The notes under the pieces were generated by a model. It was given only the letters and a program-made list of their open reading frames with translations. It made no database searches and was not told where the DNA came from. 62,000 nucleotides of DNA from Chrysomallon squamiferum (lineage: Eukaryota; Mollusca; Gastropoda; Neomphalida; Peltospiridae). The translations under genes were made by a program, and so were the position numbers. Positions 49,966 through 61,681 of this stretch are shown one piece after another (position 1 is the stretch's first letter; each line of letters starts with the position of its first letter). The stretch is from positions 22,072,822 to 22,134,821 of the forward strand of contig CM022671.1 of assembly GCA_012295275.1 (NCBI GenBank), in the 5' to 3' direction.

Positions 49966-52900
49966 TCAATTACAAGGTAGATAATAAAATTACTATTTAT
50001 TTGATATCTATTTATTATAATATGGCAGCCTGGAAAGCTGCTGCAGTCTGCTCATGCTGTGGACAGGGAATACAAGGTGATGAAGGCTGTGTTACAACAA
50101 GGTGTTCCTGTTCCTAGAACTTTATCATTCTGTGGTGATGAAAGGTTTGTTGTTTTTCACCAGAAAAAATGTATCTTTAAAACGAATCTTTGTAATAGAG
50201 TTAGGATCTGTAGAACTTCAAATACAAATGCATAATTTTATGTGAACATTTATTAAAATTTAGAGTTACTGCAGGCCTATTTTGATTATTCAAGAACAAA
50301 GAACCCAAAAATAAAACAGATTTCATAAATGTTTACTCTATTAAAATAATAACATTTCAATTTAAAAAAACCAAACACACAACAACAATAAAAAATAATA
50401 TTAAGAAGAAGAAACAAAAAAAAAAAAACACATAAAAAATTAATATATTTATTTCCTTCATTATTGTAAAAATTTTAAACACTAATGTAAATAATTGCAT
50501 TCAGATGCAGATAGTTTTTCTGTTATTTTCATTTTCATTTTTCTTTATTTTTTATTTTATTAAATTTTTATTTTCTGATAATGAATTTCAGTGTGCTCGG
50601 AACTCCATTTTACATTATGGACTATGTTCCTGGCAGAATTTTCAAACAGTACTTGTTACCAGAGCTGGAACCTGCTGAGCGCACAGCAGTATTCAGAGCC
50701 ATGATAGAGGTTCTGTGTAAAATTCACAAAGTTGACATTAATGAGGCAGAACTCTCTGATTTTGGAAAGCAAGGTATTTATTTAGCATAAAAAATAGTGT
50801 AAGTGTCTTAATGAAAAATGGACATATATGCTAAACAGATTAAGTAAAATATTCAGGTTACATTAATTTTTGTTATCTTATTAAAATAATAGTTAAAAAT
50901 GGCTCACAGATTACATATAACTGGAAATAATGAAAATGAGTAAATATTAAAGAATTATAAAATTGATTGTTTCTTTGCTTGTTGGAGTTTCATGTTATTT
51001 ATTACTTGTAAAAAATATTTTTAAGAAATTTAGATATTTTAGTGTAACTTTAAACAGTTTAATCAGCTGTTCAGCTACAAGAAAATTTCTTAAAATAATT
51101 AGCTGATTGGAAAAAACAGTTGAGAGATAATTAATTGATTAGTTACATTTGTTTTGGTGCCAAAATTAATTAGTTAGAATGATTAATTTAGGTAACTATA
51201 ATGAGAGAAATTTCAAGAGATGGGCCAAACAGTATGAGGCAAGCAAGACAAAAGAAATACCATCAATGAATAAACTGATGGAATGGATTCCACAGCATCT
51301 TCCAACTAATGAGAGAGTGTCTGTGATTCATGGAGATTTCCGGTAAATTGTTACTGAAGAATGAAATGTTGTGAACAGTAATTCTATAAACAGAAAACAT
51401 TAACATTTAATAGTGATAACACACTGAAGTGTTTACTTAATGCTTTGAACATGACTGGATAGATTTTGATAGTTAAAAAATGTGTGTAGTATCTGTAGAG
51501 GAATTACTTTTAATGTTTCTAATTACAAAAATTTCTATTTATTTTTCTAAATGTGTTTTAAAATTAATTTATAAAATTCATATTAATATTTAATATTCTC
51601 AAAAGATTTTTTTTTTTATTGTTTACTTTATAAATATATTTTTTTAAGATGTAAGAGTTCTAAATTATTTGACATACTGAATATCATTTTCACTGTTACT
51701 TTTTTGTTAAGGTTAGACAACTTGATACTGAATCCAAACAATTTGGAAGTTTTAGGTGTCATAGATTGGGAGTTGTCTACCCTTGGCGATCCAATAAATG
51801 ACCTCGTCACAGCATGCATTCCTTTCTACATCTCTCCAGATTTCCCTCTGTTTCCAGGTAAATGATTTAATTTAAAACCATTATTTTAATAATTACTTTT
51901 TAATTATGAACAAGTGCATTAAAAAAATATAAATTTTCCATAAATAAGATTTCAAAACGATTCTTTAAGCACAATGTTGATTAAATAATTAATAAAATAA
52001 ACTGCCCAGTAAAATTGATTTAATAATGTGTATAATAATTTTCTGATTGTTCAGGTTTTGGAGATGTTGATTTCAAAGCTCTAGGAATACCAAGAGTTGA
52101 AGAGCTGAAAGCTCTGTACTGTGAACAGATGAACATCCCGCCAATTGACAACTGGGATTTCTACGTAGCTTTTGCCTTCTTCAGATTTGGGGCAATTTTA
52201 CAAGGTGTCTACAAAAGGGCAGTTTCAGGTAAAATGTCAATGGTGATAGAGTTATAATAAAATGAATACAGAATTACATTAAAGTTATATTTGAATTTTT
52301 AATGAACAAATTTAGACAGACGCAAATGCTAGAGATAAAAAAAATTGAACAAGTACAAAGAAGCACACTGTACAAATGGATCTTCAAAGATGTGCATGCA
52401 TGAAAATGTAAAAAATAAATGGTTGATTCCTAACTGACAATTCGTAAACGGTTGTTAATCAGGTAAATTAATTTTATTGTTATATCATTAGGTCAAGGAT
52501 CTTCATCTCAGTCAGAAGCAGTGGGCAGGTTTGCTGAACAGATGGCTGACATCGGCTGGACTGTGGCATCGAAGAGCAATCTGAAACCCACAGTGAGACC
52601 AACAGGAAGTGGCACCAACTTGGGAGGCCATGACCAACCACGGAGAAATTACTCAACAGGGACACAAACAGTGATGTCATACACTGGTCAGCCATTTTCC
52701 CATGACAGGCATGATGTCAAAATAGGTAAAACAAACATTGCATAAATGGAGGACAGAATTAATGAAAACTTGTTTGATTACTGAAAATGAATATTTTTAT
52801 CTCGTCATAAGGCATGAAACTTGTATTTTTTTTTGTATAATTTTTAAAGAATCAAAATGGCGATTGAATAGGCTGTATTTATGAATCTTTTGGAGTTTGT

Positions 52901-55900
52901 GTTTGCAATTGGTGTTATTGTTTTATCTAGGGCAGATGCCAGTCACAGTGGAAGCACTGTCGCCCCACGTCCAAGAAATGCATTTTCAGGTGAAAAAGAT
53001 GATTCAGGAGGAGATAATTCCACTGGAGGCAGATTTCTTTAAACATCAAAGTTCTGATGATAATTGGCAGATTTCACCAAAGCTGGAAGACTTAAAGGTT
53101 TGTGAATACTTGCATTATGGGATAAAATAATTTTAAACCAAGTTGTGAACACATATTCACCATCCAAAATTATAATCTCAGATTTCTTCAGGTGTGTCTG
53201 TCCATACTGAAATATAATCTCAAGATTTAGTTCTTTTCTTGAATCATAATTACCAAGTATAATATCAGCTGCATATTTAATTTTAAAATTTTTTACAAAA
53301 CTTACTATCAAAAAAAAAAGAGGAAAAATGAAATATTTCTTTTTTTATATATTTATTTATTTAACTATATATCTGTTTCAGGCTTGAGTTGGTAGCATTC
53401 CTGAAATGAAATTTCACTGAATGAAAACACTGTCTAAAATCAAAAGATACTGAATATTGTAAATCATAAAATGTTGACAAGCACAAAAAATTAACAAATG
53501 TTACAGTGTTGTTCAAACAGCTATTTCATTATGCTTAATTTTTTTTAAAAGTTAGTGTTTCCAAATGCTTTATAAATGAATGTCAATATATCATAAATAA
53601 AAAATTTCATGAATCTAAAACCCAAATACTTTTCTTTACACGACTCTTTAATTTCACAAATTTGCACATTGTTGCTCTGTGTAGTTAATTACATTCATAT
53701 TCTCTGTATTTTGTTAGTGACTTGTTTTCAGAAAAAAGCTAAATCTCTGGGTTTGTGGAATTTGTTCCTTCCTCTGGAATCAGACCCTGATAGAAAATAC
53801 GGAGCTGGACTGACAAACATTGAGTATGCTTTCATTTGTGAAGAGATGGGCAAATGTCTGATTGCTCCAGAGGTTAGTAAAATCACTTCAGAATACTATT
53901 TTAATCACTAAATTTTATTCTTTGTATTATATATAGTAACAGTGGTACTTGTACTAATAAAAAGTCATATTCAGAAATTATTTTTTGGTATAACTTAAAA
54001 AAGCAACAACAAAAAAACAACCCATAATAATAATGATAATAACTGCAACACCAGCAGCACCAGTAGAGGCAGTAGTAGTAGTATTAAAGCAATATTAATA
54101 CTAGCTGTGGTACTAGTAGTTGTAGTAATACTGGGGCAGCAGTAGTAGTAATAATAAGAATAATAAAACAAATTTCAGAAAGGCAGTGGTAATAAATAAT
54201 TAGTTTTATTTCCACTTGTAGGTGTTTAACTGTAGTGCACCAGATACAGGTAACATGGAAGTGCTGGTGAAATATGGTAATGAAGAACAGAAAAAGAAAT
54301 GGCTTCTGCCTCTTTTGGATGGACAGATTAGATCATGTTTTGGCATGACTGAACCACATGTGAGCTATATTTTTTATGTTATTATTTATAAAAAATTTCT
54401 TCATGGCTAATTATTAAATTTCATTTCTTCTGGAGAGATGTTTATTGGTATTTATTTGTTTGTTTGTGTCTGTCTGTCTTTATTTATGACAATGGGAACC
54501 AACAAATAATAAAGAACAAAATCCATGTTTGCTTTCCTTCTTTATTTTTATATTTTTAATTTGTAATTATTATTAATACTTATTTTTTTATTGGTGTAAA
54601 TGTATATCTGGTACAAGAATTTTTTTTTTTTTTTTGGTAAATATCTTATTAACAGATGTTTAAATTTTGTAATTATTACAAATTTTATTTATAAACTGAA
54701 TCAATTTTTTTATTTATATATTTTCTTTTCAACAGAAATAAATAAATCTTTTTTATTATTATTAATGTAAAAACAAGAAGTCTTCAGAAATTTTATATTT
54801 TATATTTTTTTATTTAACAAATTTTAGTGGATTGTTAAAATTATAATTAAAATTTTTATAATTATTTATTTTATATTCAGGTTGCTTCATCTGATGCCTC
54901 TAACATCCAGACATCAATACAGCGAGATGGTGACAGTTACATTATCAATGGTCATAAATGGTGGATTTCAGGTAGAGAACTGAACATTTTTCCATTGTTA
55001 GCTGTAGCATAACAATAAATTACTAACCTTGACTCAAAGAAGATAAAATCACTTAAGCTAAATAACTGTTGAAGAACATGCATAACCCAGTTTTTTAAAC
55101 AATGGTGGATTATTTTTATTAATATTTGTCTCCTTTTTGTTTTTCTTCAATTTATGTGTGTGTGGGTGTGTGTGTGGCAGGGTGCATTTGAATGTGCAAG
55201 TATTTATATATGTAATATCAATGTAGTTTTAAATTTGGAGATAAGGAGAGGTTGAAAAAAAGACAAACAAATGAAAGATACTGAGACATAATTTTGGTTC
55301 AATTTATTCCCCTTTAAAGTATATTTTATTTTTCTTTCTTTTTTTTTTTTTTTTTTAAATATTCACATCAGTATTAGTATTGTTAATAAATGAAATGGCA
55401 TATATATCTTTTTTTTAAATATCTTAGGAGCCATGGATCCGAGGTGTAAACTGTGTATTTTGATGGGCAAAACAAAACTGATGGTGATAAATACAAACAA
55501 CAAAGTATGATTCTTGTTCCTATGGACACACCAGGCGTCAAAATAATTAGACCTCTCACAGTGTTTGGTTATGATGACAGACCTAGTATGTACACGAAGT
55601 TTTAAAGAAATGATGCAGAATTACAATTGTTGTTGTATTGTTTCTCTTCAGACAACTACATATAGTAGTATTTGTATTAAATAAATAGAAAACTGAATTT
55701 GAATGATCTTACTGTCATAACGCATACATGTATTATGCAGCATAAAGCCTGAACTAATTTGTTTTATTAATAATAATGTATTTAAAAAAAAAAATATATA
55801 TTATCATTATTATTTTATTTTTTGATAAGAATAAAATATTATTTTATTTAGATGTGTTCAATAATAATAATAAATGAATATTATTGCCCATTGTCATTAT

Positions 55901-57570
55901 TGTTCTGTTGTTTTGTTTTTGCAGGTGGTCATGCAGAGTTGCTGTTTGAAAATGTCAGAGTGCCCGTTTCTAACTTGTTGCTAGGAGAAGGTCGAGGTTT
56001 TGAGATTGCTCAAGGAAGATTGGGGCCTGGACGAATACACCACTGTATGAGACTGATTGGCTATGCCGAGAGAGCTCTGCAGTGCATGACAGACAGGGTG
56101 AGTGCATGCAATGATTACAGCAAATAATAATAACAAAATTAACTGAAAAAAATACATGTGTACATTACATGGTATAAAATACAAATAATAATAACATTAA
56201 CTGAAAAAAATACATGTGTACATTACATGGTATAAAATATGTACCGTGCCTTGTGTTACTATAGTGAGTGAAAAGGTCGTTATGCTACCAAGGTCGTTGT
56301 GTTTTGAAACCAAGTCTGGATTAGTGCCAACCAAAAAAAAAAAAAAAACAATGCCAACAATGTAAGACTTATAGAAAATGATTTGAGAGCTGTATATGTT
56401 GATATTATATATATTTTTTAAATATTTTGCATACAACATTAAATATTAATAAATAAAATGAAGAACATGTCTAAAAAATTAAAAATTAAAAATTAAAATT
56501 ATATGTATTTTTTAATGTCTAATGGGGGTTTTTAAATTTTTTAGACACAATCACGTATTGCCTTTGGTAAGCCATTAGCAGCACAGGGTACAATACAGGC
56601 CGATACTGCACAGTCTCGAATTGAGATTGAACAAACAAGACTTCTGGTGCTAAAAGCAGCTTACATGATGGATCTATACGGAAACAAGGTGAAATAAATT
56701 TATTAAAAAGCTTGGGGTGGGTTGTGAAGGTTTTTTTTTTTTTTTTTCTGTTATTTATAACTCATTTGGTTAATGATTGAAAAAAACAAACATTAAATAT
56801 ATGTACATATCAATATTTCTGGCATTTGATATCAGATGAGATATTTTAGATGTAGATGATTATTTTAGACTTCATATAAATCAGTATCTGTATATACATG
56901 AGTGTGTGTCAATGTATATAGTCAGTGTGTGTGTACATGTGCACTGATATGCTGTGTATTGTGTATCTGTATGTAGCCTGTAATCACTCTAAATAGTGGC
57001 ACGGTATGATGACTATATAACCTGCAAGATAAAGTTCAGATCTTAAGACAGTAACTAGATATTTCCAGTATATAGTGAATGTATATGTCAGTAATTGTTT
57101 AATGTCATGCTTTTAGAATAAATAACATTTATTTTTACCATTTAAATAACCTTAGTGGTTTTAGGGTCTCCTTTTTACTTTTGTATTTTTCCAGGTGTTG
57201 TTTTCAAATAGATAATATTCATAGAACTTTTTATATGTATTAAAAAACTTGATTTATAGAACAGAAATGTCTTATTTACTTACTCACAATTTCACAACAG
57301 TCTGTAATTTTATTTGTTTTGGTGTTTTTTTCTCTTCTTAATGGATTAGATTGCTGCTCCAGAAATAGCCATGATAAAAGTAGCTGCTCCAAATATGGCC
57401 CAGAGAGTTATAGACAGAGCCATACAGGTTACATTGTGGTTTTTTTTTGTTGTTTTTTTAAATTTTAAATAAGTTTAATATATAAAAAAAATTGTAACAA
57501 TATTTTTCTTATTAAGTAATAGCAAATATTCAGATACAATTAGCATTGAACACGATCCTTTTTTGCAACA

Positions 57571-57602
<32 letters not shown>

Positions 57603-58018
57603 GCTTTTAAGTGTAGTTAGAATTTAAATACATATAGTAATTATAAATCCACAATAACTTTAGAATTTAAATACATATAGTAATTATAAATCCACAATAA
57701 CTGTCTCAAAATTGAAATCATAATATATCCTAAATACAATTTAAAAATTAATTTTAAAAAAGTAATAAAAGATTTTGGTATTGTTACAGCATGGCATTCA
57801 CCTAATTATAGAAAAGAAAGGTGACAGTTTAATTATACATTTTTTTTTTTGGTTCTGATATTAAGGCTCATGGAGGTGCTGGCTTGAGTGATGATTTTCC
57901 TTTGGCTTCAATGTTTGCCTGGGCTCGAGTGCTCAGACTGGCAGACGGTCCTGATGAGGTTCACAAACGTACCATAGCAAGAATGGAATATGCCAAATCA
58001 ACAATGTCAAAGCTTTAA
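46442..58018 (+). CDS. ACAD10: ACAD10-type trifunctional enzyme: HAD-like, kinase-like and acyl-CoA dehydrogenase; 21 exons, about 1,056 residues
   Basis: Seen: 21 exons whose phases fit throughout. The order is a HAD-like domain (about 36-276), an aminoglycoside-phosphotransferase-like kinase (about 277-600), a linker and an acyl-CoA dehydrogenase (about 643-1056), the arrangement of human ACAD10 (1,059 residues). ACAD11 lacks the HAD part, so ACAD10 is the better name. Known: ACAD10/11 act on 4-hydroxyacyl-CoAs, where the kinase phosphorylates the 4-hydroxyl and the ACAD domain eliminates phosphate. The first 32 residues ([15 protein letters not shown]...) have Arg, Lys and His but no acidic residue, as in a mitochondrial presequence, while the protein ends SKL, a peroxisomal signal. 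The start at 46442 is followed by Met codons at 46445 and 46466. Odd: the first intron uses a GC donor, and one base is missing near 55476. Confidence 0.95.
46611..47035 (+). other. GC-AG intron of ACAD10
   Basis: Donor AAAG|GCAAGT and acceptor TTCTTCAG. The donor otherwise matches the U1 consensus perfectly, as is usual for GC donors. Confidence 0.85.
48223..48396. repeat. Two (AAT)n runs in an ACAD10 intron
   Basis: Pure AAT runs at 48223-48252 and 48357-48396, separated by AT-rich DNA. Confidence 0.95.
49416..52725 (+). other. ACAD10: ACAD10 exons 6-12: APH-like kinase domain and linker (residues 277-642)
   Basis: Exons: 49416-49510, 50029-50144, 50592-50773, 51192-51342, 51712-51857, 52055-52228 and 52492-52725. 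Diagnostic elements: [12 protein letters not shown] (loop near ATP), LRKKP with the ATP-binding Lys, [12 protein letters not shown] (hinge), catalytic HGDFRLDNL (454-462, Asp456), and [11 protein letters not shown] (475-485, Asp476 as metal ligand). The catalytic loop is intact, so kinase activity is expected. Exon 12 codes a Gly/Ser/Thr-rich linker to the dehydrogenase. Confidence 0.93.
56121..56240 (+). repeat. 61-bp tandem duplication in an ACAD10 intron
   Basis: CAAATAATAATAAC begins at 56121 and again at 56182; the copies match to GGTATAAAATA except for a small indel. It sits just after the exon 18 donor. Confidence 0.93.
57619..57702 (+). repeat. 43-bp tandem duplication in the last ACAD10 intron
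   Basis: AGAATTTAAATACATATAGT starts at 57619 and at 57662, and the copies are identical through CCACAATAACT. A (TA)n run (57578-57602) precedes them. Confidence 0.95.
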
Positions 58019-59232
58019 TTGTGTGCAGTGTTATTCTTGGCAGCTCATATTTAAAATTAATTGCATTCAAAAACTCTTTAACCAGTATTGCCTTAAAGTA
58101 AATGGACATAATCTAGACTTGACTTTAAAAGAAAATTATTAATTTTCAAGGATTTATATATATATATATATATATATATAAACACATATGTATTTACAGG
58201 CATTGTTGAATTTCCCAGATAAATAATCTGCAGATTTTATCAAAATGGAAATTAAAATTAAAACAATTGAAACTTTAACAAAATCATTTAGCAAATTATA
58301 GTGACAGTTTATGCAGTAATCATTCCTTGCTTCACACATATAGCAGTTTATCAATCATCATAATAATCAGAAATGTTTATGATCATGGCATTTACCGACT
58401 CTATTTAATATAAATTGCAACCAAAGATCACTTCTTCATTTTCCTTGTAGCTTATATTTCTAATCCAGTGATGAAAATATTACAGTGAGAACATCCAACA
58501 GTGATAATCATTATTCCTAACACTGTGGTATATACATCATACCAATCATTAATGCCTATCGGTGGTACATAAAATAACATGGATCATGTCCTTGGAATGT
58601 TTGGTTTATGTTTTGTGTCAGATCCATTAATTAATATTTGGTGCATGATTAGATTTCTGCTTGCCGTTTGGGAATTTGTATTTTATTCATCACAATATAT
58701 ACATGCAAACATACATAAATATGTAAATTATTGATACATAACTGGATGATTGAACAGAATTATATTATCTAAATATTTCTTTGCATTTGAATAAATCACT
58801 GTTTTAATTGACAAATCTGTGATAATGTTTTCTACCATTTATTGCTTTAAATTTGTTTACTGAAAAGTGATCTTAATTATTAGTGGAAAAGTTTTATATA
58901 ATTTTACATGATGTTTATAAATTTAATTATATTCTTATTTCTAAATATATTTTGTACATTCAAAGTGATTGTTACTAACTGATCATTTCTAGTACCAGTA
59001 ATGAAATAACAAATGTATGAGGATGCATTAAAGGTGATCATTTTCCGTTTTTATTCATATATTGTTATGTTATTTTGTACATAAAAATGTATATATAAAA
59101 AAAAAAAAAAAAATAATAACAATAATAATTAACAAAAATAATAAAATAAATTGAGTAAGGTAAATTTACACTTAACACCAATGTTAATCTTTAGCAATTA
59201 AATTTCCATTATAATACGTATACTCTATTATT

Positions 59233-59275
<43 letters not shown>

Positions 59276-59986
59276 ACTGAACTACGCAGATATATGTAAA
59301 TGACGTTTTTTTAAAATGATTTTATCTACTTAAAACTTTTTTTTTTTTTTTTTTTTTTTCAGTGAAATTTAAAATTTAAAAAAGATATACTGTATCAGTT
59401 AATGTGCGCATTTAGTATATCTAAATCATGTATTTACATTTCCATGGATATGGGTATCTGTTTGGATGTATTACTATTACCCAAAACACTTTTTGGCCTT
59501 CGGATCATCACGTAGGTTATTTCATAGGACGAAAAATACGATACCCTTAATAACCCTTGAAAAAGCCAGCAAACTATAAACGACTGGTTAGTGATTCAAA
59601 ATGCAAATAAAATTGTATCTGGCTACGTAATCTGGTATGACTGGACATGAACCAAAAAGAATAACACCATGGATCACAACTTCAACTTAAGCCGAGGCGT
59701 GCAATTTTTGGCACGTACACACAAACACAGTGATAAACATGACCTTGATTGACCTGAGATTTCTGCGCTTTGTTAATTCGTTACTTTAGGACAAATAATT
59801 GTATTAATTTACTAACTTTATTAATAACAATGCTACTGAAATGTTTACCTGTAATGAATGATTGTGCATTTTTGAACGATTATGACATGTAAGGTACTTA
59901 CATGGCAACGTACTGCACGTTCGTTTGTGAAAGACGATTTCTAACCAACACTTTATTTTCTTTTTAATTGATTTCACTGACTTTAA

Positions 59987-60053
<67 letters not shown>
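59987..60053. repeat. (AAT)n(ATT)n near-perfect palindrome
   Basis: An AAT run meets an ATT run head to head with no spacer, so the tract is self-complementary over about 65 bp. Confidence 0.95.
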
Positions 60054-60055
<2 letters not shown>

Positions 60056-60141
60056 TTAAATACATTAAACGTTAGAATTAAAGAATTAAACAAACTAAAG
60101 AATTAAGCTAAATGTTACAAATAAAAATTACATTATATTAT

Positions 60142-60174
<33 letters not shown>

Positions 60175-60305
60175 GTAGGTTAACTTTTATTCAAGATTTT
60201 TATTATTATTATTATTATTTATTTTTTTTTTGAAAGCGTCGATATTTAAATGGTTTATTGAACCAAATAATTAATAGAAACACTTGACATACTTGTCCTC
60301 TTCAT

Positions 60306-60346
<41 letters not shown>

Positions 60347-60928
60347 AGACGAATACAAAATAAACAGACAAGTGTTTCGTTACAGTACAGTGACCTGCTG
60401 TAATAAAATATATTAGTGGGGATGCGTCAAAACGCCGTACTTTAATACAGACATAAATGTCAACGCAACTTAGCACTGCAGACTTCAGGGTTTCACGGTC
60501 AGTGGACATAAAAAACGAACAAAACAACGTGTATTACTGACTGGGTAATACGAGGCACTTGTTGAGTACTAACAAGTAGATGTATACCCTTGTTATTTTG
60601 TAACAGGATGAAACAAAAAAAAAAAAAAAAAAAATAAATAAATAAATAAATAAACATACAAACAAACAAACAAAATAAAATAAAATAAAAAATAAAAAAT
60701 AAAATAAAACAAAGAAATAACCTGAATTAAGCTAAAATACAATTTTTTAATATCTATTACATGCATGTAATGACAATAATAATAATAATTTTAAAAAATT
60801 GAAAGCTAAAAACAAATTGATCAATCAAAGTCTAGAGAAGAAGTAAGACAGTTTATTGACTGAAACCAAAATTTTGTTTGAAACAACAATTCTTTTTATT
60901 ATTATTATTATACATCCCTCACTAGCAT

Positions 60929-60946
60929 TTCTAGAAGGTTCTAGAA
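60929..60946 (+). promoter_or_regulatory. Perfect heat-shock element TTCTAGAAGGTTCTAGAA
   Basis: Four alternating inverted pentamers (TTCnnGAAnnTTCnnGAA), the optimal HSF1 trimer site. No heat-shock gene is visible in the window, so the target would lie to the right or be unknown. Confidence 0.55.
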
Positions 60947-61663
60947 TGTGTGTGCGTGTTTTACACATACACACGTATTTAAAGATTATTTTAATATTAT
61001 CAGTCTCACTAATCTGCTTACATCGACAAGGTTTATCATGAAACAAGCGTGTTAATGACCTTGAACTGTGATCATCTCACCTGAAATTGGTTACAATGTT
61101 TCAAGAGGATAAGATTAAAAAAATAAAAAGATTACCTTTCCCCACCCCCATCCTCATCAGCTGATTCAAGTACGTGTTCACAAAGCATATACCTTCGTAA
61201 TATCAGTAACCTTACTACTGATCTGAATATATGATAAATCAGTATCATAATCCAGAAGTCGGTAAAAAGATTAAGGAAATGATAGGGTATATTGCTCATT
61301 AAAAAATTGTGATTAAAACGTTCTACGACCGTGCATGCGTGTGTTTTGTGTGTTTTTACATGTGTGAATTATTTATTGTTGTATATCGATATGTGTTTGA
61401 AAATGTTTGTGAATAAACCATCAATTTATATTAAATATATTTATGTTTTTGATTAGTATAAAGGCGCGTATTATTCTTTGATGTTCAGATACGTGAGTTA
61501 TCCTATAGGCCTAGACAGGCAAAATTTCGTGTATTATATTTGATTATTAGATATAATTTTATGAAGCTAAATGGAATCAAACTGAACAAAAAAAAGAAAG
61601 AGAAAAAAAAAAAAAAAGAAAAAAAAGAAAAAGAGATCAATATTCTTCAACCCCCACAAGCAT

Positions 61664-61681
61664 TTCTAGAATACTCTAGAA
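61664..61681 (+). promoter_or_regulatory. Near-perfect heat-shock element TTCTAGAATACTCTAGAA
   Basis: Same arrangement with one mismatch in the third pentamer (CTC for TTC). The flanks also match the block at 60929 (CA, one base, AGCATTTCTAGAA; then CTAGAATGT), so the two are copies of one roughly 33-bp element. Confidence 0.5.

Larger units (their letters stand above)
52931..58018 (+). other. ACAD10: ACAD10 exons 13-21: acyl-CoA dehydrogenase domain (residues 643-1056)
   Basis: Exons: 52931-53097, 53732-53872, 54222-54359, 54881-54971, 55428-55585, 55925-56097, 56545-56688, 57350-57427 and 57866-58018 (stop TAA). Visible elements: [34 protein letters not shown] (flavin-contacting loop), [33 protein letters not shown] and [14 protein letters not shown]. 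At the usual catalytic Glu position the sequence has ADGPDEVH (Asp1033 in place of Glu), as in ACAD10/11 relatives. Exon 17 is 158 nt where phase needs 159; the missing A near 55476 would truncate the protein at a TGA about 30 nt later. Confidence 0.92.
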
